From contig JBOHCT010000076.1 of assembly GCA_050699055.1 (NCBI GenBank), positions 1-18,237 on the forward strand: a stretch of 18,237 nucleotides of DNA, written 5' to 3'. This document shows positions 13,241 through 18,237 of the stretch, piece after piece. Numbering within the stretch: position 1 is the first letter of the stretch; each line of letters starts with the position of its first letter. This DNA comes from JBOHCT01 sp050699055 (GTDB lineage: Bacteria > Actinomycetota > Actinomycetes > Streptosporangiales > JBOHCT01). Under the pieces are notes generated by a model. It saw only the letters and a list, made by a program, of their open reading frames with translations, did not search any database and was not told where the DNA came from. The position numbers and the translations under genes were made by a program.

Positions 13241-15350
13241 CAAGCGGTGTTGCCTGCGGCCATCGGTTGGCGCCAGCCCCGACGAAAGCGGATACTCCGG
13301 TACGACGGGCGATGCCGATCAGGGTGGGGACGAAGCCGTAGTTGATCGAGCGAGTTGTGCACGCTCGGCGCGAGGCGGACGACCGAGGACCGGACTCCAC
13401 GCTGGGCCAGCGCGGTCGGGGGGTTCCTGTTCGGTGCCGAGCCGGGAGCACCAGCGTGCCCGACGTCCCGACAAAAGGCTGGCCCGACCCGGCCAGCACG
13501 TCGTCGATCGCACTGATCGCGCGGAGATCGACCGTAGCGGGGTCTACCCCCGCCGGTGCGTTGTGGAGGTAGCCAGATGTGTCATGCCATCCGCCTCCGT
13601 CGCGGCATCCCGTATCATGTGCAGGTCGCCTGGGTCGAAGATCTGTCACAACAGACAGATTTTCGGACCAGGTTGAGGTTGTCTCATTGGGAGAGACAGC
13701 GCGGCAGCCGTCCTCCGCGTCAAGAGAACTCGCGGTGGGGCGACAGGGCTGTGGCTCGCCGCCGGTGTAGCGGGTGCCGATCGAGCGTGCGGTGGCGGAG
13801 GAGACGCTGCTGAGCGCGTTCGTCAGGGCCTTGGCCCGGTCGGCCGGGGCGCTGACGGTCCGCCAGGCGATGTAGCCGTCTGGGCGGACCAGGGTCGCGC
13901 CGTCCGCGTCGACGCCGTACGCGGTACGAAATGCCTCCGTCTCGAGCGGGGCGACCTGGGTGCCGATGTGGACGAAGGTGACGTCGATGCCCAGTTCATC
14001 GGCGGCGCGGCTGGCGGCGGCTGCCCATCGCTGGTCTTCCGAGAGCAGCACCCAGCCGTGCTGGAACTCATCGAGGATCGAGAGCTCGGCATCGCCGGCT
14101 CGCACGCGGAGGTGCGGGGCGCGGGTCCCGGGCTGGCCGGCCCACTGGTCCGGCCGCCGGGCGCGCGGCAGATCGGGGCCCGCGCCGAGAACGGCGGCCG
14201 AGCGGTAGAGCTGGCCCAGTTCCATGGCATCGTCGTCGATGATCGGCACGTCGGATTCCCCGGTTTCGATCTTGGCTTTGAAGTCGGCGCGGGCGAAGAT
14301 CTGTTCATGCCGCAGCCAGGCGACCGGCCGGCGTTCGGTGTCGTAGGTGTCCAGCAGCTCCGGTGTGGACTGCCCGGCGAGCACCGCGGCGAGCTTCCAC
14401 GCGAGGTTGTGTGCGTCGTCGATGCCGGTGTTGGCACCGAAGCCGCCCCTGTTGGGCGGGAGCTGGTGTGCCGCGTCCCCCGCGAGGAAGACCCGGCCGG
14501 ACGAGAACCGGTCGGCGATCAACGCGGCCAGCTCCCAGCGGCCAGAGGTGAGCAGCTCGATCGGCAGGTCCGACCGGCCGATCGCCCGCTGTACCAGGGC
14601 ACGCTGCTCGTCCGCGTCCCGATCGACGTCGTCGCTCACCATCAGGACCCAACGGCCGTCGGAGTAGGTGGTGAGGAAGGCCTTGAACTCCGGCTGCTCG
14701 ATCTCGAACTGCACGATCCCGTGTTCGAGGTAGTGCTTCAGCGGCGCCCGGAACAGGATGCTGCGCTGCACCGACAGCAGGCCCTGTCCGCTGCGCTCGA
14801 TACCCAGCTCCTCCCGAACGAAGCTGCGAGCACCGTCGGCGGCCACCAGGTACTGCGCGCGGAGCCGGTAGTCGCGCCCGCCGCGCTCACGCAGGGTCGC
14901 TGTCACCGCGTCGTCGTCCTGGGTGAAGCCGACCAGCTCGGTGTTGGGGCGGAGGTCCGCACCGAGGCCGATCGCCCGCTCACGCATGAGGGGTTCGAGC
15001 CGGTCCTGGGCGATGGCGGTGCCGGCCACCGGCGAGTACTCGACCGTCGGCTTCCCATCGCTCGGTGGTGTCCACGGGTACTCCTCGTACCAGGTCCCGG
15101 CGAGACTCTCCACCCTCGCGCGGCGCGGTGCCCCGCTGTGGTGCGACTTCGGCAGGTTGATGCCGACCGCCCGGAACAGCTCCAGGGTCCGCGTCGTGTA
15201 CCCGATCGCCCGCGGGTGTGTCGAGCTGCCCGCATGCTTCTCCACTACCACGGTGGGCACGCCGCGCCAGGCCAGAAACACGGCGGCGGACAGCCCGACC
15301 AGGCTGCCCCCGACGATCAGCACTGGCGTCGACTCGTCCTTGGTCGTCAT
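13215..15350 (-). CDS. FAD-dependent aromatic-hydroxylase-type monooxygenase with aberrant tail
   Basis: The first 530 or so residues form a complete class A flavoprotein monooxygenase of the PheA/TfdB (phenol hydroxylase, RdmE-like) family. It has the FAD-binding GGSLVGLSAAVFLAWRG (about 14-30), the DG motif in AADGARSFVREELG, and the GD motif in VFLAGDAAHQLPPNRGGFGA (about 284-303). A thioredoxin-like C-terminal domain ends near DGYIAWRTVSAPADRAKALT. Such enzymes use NAD(P)H and O2 to hydroxylate phenols or polyketide aromatics. The ATG at 15350 follows AAGGGG; an upstream extension to 15407 is unlikely. After about 13765 the frame lacks its own stop and continues about 180 codons through a frameshifted epimerase remnant. 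The tail is therefore probably accidental, and whether it harms the enzyme is unknown. A TetR gene diverges upstream. Confidence 0.85.
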   Translation of the reverse strand: MTTKDESTPVLIVGGSLVGLSAAVFLAWRGVPTVVVEKHAGSSTHPRAIGYTTRTLELFRAVGINLPKSHHSGAPRRARVESLAGTWYEEYPWTPPSDGKPTVEYSPVAGTAIAQDRLEPLMRERAIGLGADLRPNTELVGFTQDDDAVTATLRERGGRDYRLRAQYLVAADGARSFVREELGIERSGQGLLSVQRSILFRAPLKHYLEHGIVQFEIEQPEFKAFLTTYSDGRWVLMVSDDVDRDADEQRALVQRAIGRSDLPIELLTSGRWELAALIADRFSSGRVFLAGDAAHQLPPNRGGFGANTGIDDAHNLAWKLAAVLAGQSTPELLDTYDTERRPVAWLRHEQIFARADFKAKIETGESDVPIIDDDAMELGQLYRSAAVLGAGPDLPRARRPDQWAGQPGTRAPHLRVRAGDAELSILDEFQHGWVLLSEDQRWAAAASRAADELGIDVTFVHIGTQVAPLETEAFRTAYGVDADGATLVRPDGYIAWRTVSAPADRAKALTNALSSVSSATARSIGTRYTGGEPQPCRPTASSLDAEDGCRAVSPNETTSTWSENLSVVTDLRPRRPAHDTGCRDGGGWHDTSGYLHNAPAGVDPATVDLRAISAIDDVLAGSGQPFVGTSGTLVLPARHRTGTPRPRWPSVESGPRSSASRRACTTRSINYGFVPTLIGIARRTGVSAFVGAGANRWPQATPLVIHCRSCG
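13240..13650 (-). pseudogene. Multiply frameshifted NAD-dependent epimerase-type SDR remnant
   Basis: Family sequence is scattered over two minus-strand frames. First comes DAATEADGMTHLA in one frame; then DPATVDLRAISAIDDVLAGS and FVGTSGTLVLP in the monooxygenase frame. The other frame then gives PTALAQRGVRSSVVRLAPSV; finally GFVPTLIGIARRTGVSAFVG and GANRWPQ return to the monooxygenase frame. These correspond, in order, to the first two thirds of extended SDRs annotated as NAD-dependent epimerase (ADGVIHLA ... SGTL ... RGVRSSVVRLPPTVHG ... GFVPTLIGIAR ... GDGANRWPAVH). The N-terminal GATGxxG loop and the C-terminal third are missing. A matching C-terminal fragment sits 5.7 kb away at 7448-7567. 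The family call is from recall of consensus. Confidence 0.7.
13641..13660. promoter_or_regulatory. Perfect inverted repeat at the monooxygenase/epimerase-remnant junction
   Basis: ATCTGTC and GACAGAT are perfect 7-bp arms around ACAACA, followed by TTTT on the plus strand. The site is AT-rich against its surroundings and lies inside the run-on tail of the monooxygenase frame, just upstream of the epimerase remnant. It could be an old operator of the lost epimerase gene or a hairpin terminator reading on the plus strand. The sequence alone does not decide. Confidence 0.4.
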
Positions 15351-15408
15351 CGAGATCACCCCTTCATCCAGTACGTCATGACAACCAGCACGTCCAGCAA
15401 AACACAAG

Positions 15409-15465
15409 TGAGCTAATATAGCAAGTCAATCAATTTTTTAAGTAGATAAGCATCCCTGCTAGGCT
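15409..15465. promoter_or_regulatory. Divergent promoter region of the monooxygenase and TetR genes
   Basis: This is the most AT-rich stretch in the window. For the minus-strand monooxygenase, TATATT (15420-15415) is a good -10. It lies inside the palindrome GCTA-ATA-TAGC (15412-15422), a candidate operator. For the plus-strand TetR gene, TAGGCT (15460-15465) is followed by just 6 bases and then ATG, predicting a leaderless transcript. Regulation of both by the TetR protein is inferred. Confidence 0.55.
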
Positions 15466-15471
15466 GGCCTC

Positions 15472-16056
15472 ATGAGCTCTCCGACCGTCGGCCGCCGCGA
15501 GCGCAAGAACGCCCAGACCCGCAAGGCACTGGCCGATGCCGCACTGCGGTTGTTCCTGGAGCGCGGATACGACCAGGTGAGCGTCAAGGAGATCGCCGAC
15601 GCGGTCGACATCTCCGTGCCGACGGTGTTCAAGCACGTGCCCGACGGGAAGGAAGCGCTGATCTTCGATGACGGCACGGAACGCCGCGAAAGCCTCCTCA
15701 GGGCAGTGCGCGAACGACCGGCGGGACAGTCGGTGATGGCTGCCTTGCGCACGTTCATGTCCAGCCGCGGCCCGTTCGTCGCTGACCCGACCCCCGAGTT
15801 CGGCCGGAAGACCGAGCTGATCACGAATACCCCGGCGTTGCGCGACTACTCACGCAAGCTCTGGATCCGCTGCGAAGCTCCCCTCGCCGCCGCCATCGCC
15901 ACCGAAATCGGCCGCGCCCCGAACGACATCACCGCCCGCGCCGTCGCGCGCTACGTCCTGGAGGTCCCGCAGTTCATCGGCGCGGAGCCCCACCCGCGCG
16001 CCGCCCTCGACGCCGTTTTCGACCTTCTGGAACACGGGCTGCCCACGACACCCTGA
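15472..16056 (+). CDS. TetR-family regulator divergent from the FAD monooxygenase
   Basis: A 194-residue TetR protein. Helix 1 is TRKALADAALRLFLERGYDQ and the helix-turn-helix is VKEIADAVDISVPTVFKHVP (about 40-60), with the less common FKHV ending instead of YRHF, seen in TetR proteins related to mycofactocin/AcrR-type regulators. The C-terminal domain has PRAALDAVFDLLEHGL at the end. The ATG at 15472 has no upstream ribosome-binding site, but a TAGGCT hexamer ends 6 bases before it, supporting a leaderless start. It diverges from the FAD monooxygenase across a 121-base AT-rich spacer with a palindrome over the monooxygenase -10. It is therefore probably its repressor, responding to an aromatic substrate or product; this is inference from layout. 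Confidence 0.92.
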   Translation: MSSPTVGRRERKNAQTRKALADAALRLFLERGYDQVSVKEIADAVDISVPTVFKHVPDGKEALIFDDGTERRESLLRAVRERPAGQSVMAALRTFMSSRGPFVADPTPEFGRKTELITNTPALRDYSRKLWIRCEAPLAAAIATEIGRAPNDITARAVARYVLEVPQFIGAEPHPRAALDAVFDLLEHGLPTTP

Positions 16057-16137
16057 ACTCGGCTCGCGCTCAGGTTGCCTGGCGTGAGGGTGGCCGCCTA
16101 CGGCCGCGCGACAAAAAGTTGCTCGGCCAGGGAATGA

Positions 16138-16171
16138 ACCATATGGTGGAGGTTGCCCGGCTAAGTAACAT
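16138..16171 (+). promoter_or_regulatory. Candidate promoter/operator of the NmrA-Ddn-MarR cluster
   Basis: ACCATATGGT (16138-16147) is a perfect 10-bp palindrome lying about where a -35 would be. TAACAT (16166-16171) fits a TAnnnT -10, 33 bases before the first start codon. The palindrome could be bound by the MarR protein encoded as the third gene of the cluster. A proper -35 was not recognised, so confidence is modest. Confidence 0.4.
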
Positions 16172-16203
16172 CGTACGCACCCATCGATCCGAGGAGATAA
16201 GCC

Positions 16204-17034
16204 ATGAAGGTCCTCGCCGTCGGCGCAACCGGTAAGTTCGCCGGGCTGGTCGTCCCGGCCCTGGCCCGACGCGGCGTCGAGGTGCGGGCGCTCATCCACG
16301 ACCCGGCCAAGGCTGACACGGCCATCGCGGGCGGCGCCGCCGAGACGGTCCGTGCCGATCTCCGCGACCCCGACAGCCTCCGGGCCGCCGCGAGCGGTGT
16401 CGAGGGAGTCTTCCACATCACGCCCGCTTTCGCGCCGGACGCGGAAACTCTCGGGCTCAACATGGTCCGGGCGTGCGTCGACGCCGGGGTGCGCAAGTTC
16501 GTCTACTCCGGCGTATACCACCCCTCGTTGTCGCTGGTAAACCACGCCAGCACCCGCCCCATCGAGGAAGCGCTGTACGAGTCGGATCTGGCTTTTACGG
16601 TCCTGCAGCCGGCCATGTTCCTTCAAGGCCTCGACGACGCCTACCGCGGCGCGGTGCGCACCGGGCGCCTGACGATGCCGTGGTCGAAGTCGTCGAAGAT
16701 GACCTACGTCGACTACCGCGACGTCGCCGAGGTCGTCGCCATCGCGATGACCGGTGACGCGCTCGACCACGGCACGTTCGAGCTGGCCGCCGGCGGGATG
16801 CTCGACCGCATCGAGCTCGCCGCCCTGATGAGTACGGCGTCGGGACGCGACATCGTCGCCGTCGATCCCGATGCGGCCCCGCGACCGCAGGGTCTTCCGC
16901 CGGGCCTGATCGCGATGTTCGAAGCCTACGACCGCCACGGCTTCCACGGCGGCAACAACCTGGTCCTGCGCACCATCCTCGGCCGCCGACCCACCTCGGT
17001 GTCCGACTACGTCCACGAGCTCGCCGCGCGATGA
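16204..17034 (+). CDS. NmrA-like NAD(P)-binding protein
   Basis: A 276-residue atypical SDR beginning MKVLAVGATGKFAGLVVPAL, with the GATGxxA/G dinucleotide loop at 7-13. R28 and H32 sit after the second strand (VRALIHDPAKAD). Further features are GVFHITPAFAPDAETLGLNM, the strand KFVYSGVYHPSLS where a classical SDR would have its Ser/Tyr, VLQPAMFLQGLDDAYR and VDYRDVAEVVAIAM. There is no YxxxK active site, so it resembles the NmrA/HSCARG redox-sensor and NAD(P)H-quinone-reductase (QorB-like) group, which bind NAD(P) and may sense its redox state or reduce quinones. The ATG follows GAGGAG (16191-16196) at 7 bases. Its stop overlaps ATGA at 17031 and a Ddn-like gene follows within 30 bases, so the two are probably co-transcribed with the downstream MarR gene. 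Confidence 0.9.
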   Translation: MKVLAVGATGKFAGLVVPALARRGVEVRALIHDPAKADTAIAGGAAETVRADLRDPDSLRAAASGVEGVFHITPAFAPDAETLGLNMVRACVDAGVRKFVYSGVYHPSLSLVNHASTRPIEEALYESDLAFTVLQPAMFLQGLDDAYRGAVRTGRLTMPWSKSSKMTYVDYRDVAEVVAIAMTGDALDHGTFELAAGGMLDRIELAALMSTASGRDIVAVDPDAAPRPQGLPPGLIAMFEAYDRHGFHGGNNLVLRTILGRRPTSVSDYVHELAAR

Positions 17035-17063
17035 ACAACCACGGCAATACAAGGAGTACGACG

Positions 17064-17972
17064 ATGAACGGCTTCAACGACAGAATCATCGCGGAGTTCC
17101 GCGCCCACGACGGGAGTGTCGACTCCGCCGGCTTTGGGACCAGCCTGGTCCTGCTGCACACCACGGGCGGCCGCAGCGGTGAGCCACGCGTCAACCCCGC
17201 CATGTCGCTCCGGGACGGCGACGGCTGGCTGGTCGTGGCCTCCGCCAAGGGAGCGGCCACGGACCCCGCCTGGGCGCACAACCTCCGCGCCCACGCCGAG
17301 ATCAGTATCGAGGCGCACGTCGACGGCCGGAACGAGACCGTCGAGGTGACCGCGACCGAGCTGTCCGCCGCGGCACACGACGCGGCGTTCGCCCGCTTCG
17401 TCGAGCGTGCCCCCGCGTTCGCGGCGTACCAGCGCCGGGCCGCCAAGACGCGGCGCCTGCCGGTGTTCCAGCTGGCGCCTCGCGCCCATGCGCGACCGGG
17501 GAAACGTACCGAGCCGGAGCACCGAATCGGCCCCGACGAATACTTCACCCTGTGGGGAGTGCCCCTGCCGACTCGCACGGTGCTGCCCCCGACGGCCGAA
17601 GGGAGACCCGATGGACGACGCGGCCACGCCGCCGGGCAACGCACCGGCGCCGGACAGCGATGCCCCGCTCGCCGAGCTCGCTCCCCTCAGCCACGCCATC
17701 TTCCGGGTCGCGCGGCTCCACAAGACGCTGGCCGGGCAGCTGCTACGCCAGGTCGGCCTCTACCCCAACCAGGAGCTGATGATGATGCGGCTGTGGACCC
17801 AAGGCCCGCAGCGGCAGGTCGACCTGGTCCGGATGCTGCAGTCGGAAGCCCCCACGATCACCCGCACGATACGACGCCTCGAGCAAGCCGGCCTCGTACG
17901 CACGTCCCGGAGCCCGACCGACAGAAGGTCCATCATCGTCGAAGCCACCCCGGCGAGCATGCCGCTGCGTAA
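17064..17972 (+). CDS. Ddn-like (DUF385) nitroreductase/quinone reductase family protein, run-on C-terminus
   Basis: The first 142 residues match the deazaflavin-dependent nitroreductase family: VLLHTTGGRSGEPRVNPAMS, DGWLVVASAKGAATDPAWAH, NLRAHAEISIEAHVDG and, at the end, RRLPVFQLAPR. Relatives such as mycobacterial Ddn use reduced F420 to reduce nitroaromatics or quinones; F420 use here is family inference. ATG 17064 is chosen for AAGGAG 7 bases upstream. ATG 17031, in the same frame, overlaps the NmrA stop as ATGA and could be used by coupling. Members normally end near residue 145-150. Here the frame has no stop and runs on 160 codons, overlapping the MarR gene by 362 bases in another frame. 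The tail (after about 17490) has no family resemblance and suggests a lost stop or an unnoticed frameshift near 17490-17610. Confidence 0.8.
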   Translation: MNGFNDRIIAEFRAHDGSVDSAGFGTSLVLLHTTGGRSGEPRVNPAMSLRDGDGWLVVASAKGAATDPAWAHNLRAHAEISIEAHVDGRNETVEVTATELSAAAHDAAFARFVERAPAFAAYQRRAAKTRRLPVFQLAPRAHARPGKRTEPEHRIGPDEYFTLWGVPLPTRTVLPPTAEGRPDGRRGHAAGQRTGAGQRCPARRARSPQPRHLPGRAAPQDAGRAAATPGRPLPQPGADDDAAVDPRPAAAGRPGPDAAVGSPHDHPHDTTPRASRPRTHVPEPDRQKVHHRRSHPGEHAAA

Positions 17973-18114
17973 CGGCGTCGAGCAGGCGTGGGCGACGCTG
18001 GAGGCATGGACCGTAGGCCACTGGACCGAGAGCCAGCGCAACGATGTCCTCGACGCCTTGACCGCTCTGGAAACCAACCTCCTCGAAGCCGAACGCCGCG
18101 AGCGCACAGGCTAG
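17611..18114 (+). CDS. MarR-family transcriptional regulator
   Basis: A 167-residue winged-helix protein of normal MarR length. The dimerisation helix is LSHAIFRVARLHKTLAGQLL. The DNA-binding region is QRQVDLVRMLQSEAPTITRT followed by IRRLEQAGLVRTSRSPTDRR; the DRR wing arginines contact DNA in the family. The C-terminal helices follow (WATLEAWTVGHWTESQRNDV). There is no cysteine, so control by thiol oxidation is excluded and a ligand is more likely. The ATG at 17611 follows GGGAG by 5 bases. It lies third after NmrA-like and Ddn-like genes on the same strand and probably controls that cluster, perhaps via the palindrome at 16138. A frameshifted paralogue lies at 11140-11642. The short N-terminal Ala/Pro-rich segment (about 20 residues) is not conserved in that copy. 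Confidence 0.92.
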   Translation: MDDAATPPGNAPAPDSDAPLAELAPLSHAIFRVARLHKTLAGQLLRQVGLYPNQELMMMRLWTQGPQRQVDLVRMLQSEAPTITRTIRRLEQAGLVRTSRSPTDRRSIIVEATPASMPLRNGVEQAWATLEAWTVGHWTESQRNDVLDALTALETNLLEAERRERTG

Positions 18115-18237
18115 CGGTACTTTCCCCCTTAGCGTGATCTTGGGTTGGGTCGGGGGGTGGCGGGGCCGGCCGGTTTGATGCTGTGAGCTGTTTAGTCTGG
18201 CGTGTCGTTGATCGACATCGGGTGCCGCCGGGTGTAT

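Noticed and set aside
13215..15350. Bifunctional monooxygenase-epimerase fusion enzyme
   Set aside because: The epimerase family sequence alternates between two frames and lacks its cofactor loop and C-terminus, so it cannot be a working domain.
13968..15416. 482-codon plus-strand frame opposite the FAD monooxygenase
   Set aside because: Antisense shadow; no recognisable domain, and the minus strand encodes clear FAD-binding motifs.
15850..17052. 400-codon minus-strand frame opposite TetR and NmrA-like genes
   Set aside because: Spans two well-supported plus-strand genes and shows no family features.
11140..18114. Insertion sequence carrying the MarR duplicates
   Set aside because: No transposase and no terminal inverted repeats or target duplications were seen around either copy.
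18115..18237. Start of another gene or mobile element at the right edge
   Set aside because: Nothing recognisable in 120 bases; an 11-base match (ACTTTCCCCCT) with the region near 4860 is too short to interpret.

Overview
The window is very GC-rich, with GTG/ATG starts and strong third-position GC bias. It carries an AdnAB-type helicase-nuclease, many TetR regulators and a DUF385/Ddn-type (deazaflavin) nitroreductase-like protein. Together these point to a high-GC actinobacterium, probably a Pseudonocardia/Amycolatopsis-like genus. The phylum is well supported; the genus is a guess.

Layout. (1) 1-2823: 3' part of a conserved recombination helicase-nuclease (AdnB-like); its 5' end lies outside the window. 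(2) 3068-4829: an intact TetR gene with a promoter palindrome, then the wreck of a divergent TetR/SDR pair. Both genes have lost their 5' ends and face each other across one apparent deletion junction (about 4387-4405). (3) 4938-7352: a quinone-reductase-like MDR oxidoreductase (+) and a saccharopine-dehydrogenase-like NADP-binding protein (-), with a diverged 40-residue remnant of a second copy of the latter between them. (4) 7714-10999: an aldo/keto reductase (-), a TetR gene (+) and a second aldo/keto reductase (-). They are tied together by a repeated 14-bp operator palindrome: four perfect tandem 23-bp units plus a fifth degenerate site before the TetR gene, and two more sites around the promoter of the second reductase. 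(5) 11140-11642: a frameshifted MarR pseudogene, paralogous to the intact MarR gene at 17611. (6) 11753-13240: an SDR gene and a divergent TetR gene. (7) 13215-16056: an FAD aromatic-hydroxylase-type monooxygenase and a divergent TetR gene; the monooxygenase frame runs on into a frameshifted epimerase remnant. (8) 16204-18114: an apparent operon of an NmrA-like NAD(P)-binding protein, a Ddn-like protein and MarR.

How it works together. Outside adnB the window is a mosaic of one-regulator/one-oxidoreductase modules (five TetR-type and two MarR-type genes counting remnants; about eight redox enzymes), mixed with debris of the same families. A reasonable inference is ligand-triggered detoxification or modification of aldehydes, quinones, aromatics or electrophiles, with each module controlled locally. 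The best supported regulatory claim is a small TetR regulon at 8739-10999: the same palindrome and the same 13-bp -10 block occur at two loci 2.1 kb apart. No transposase, integrase, tRNA, rRNA or CRISPR array was recognised.
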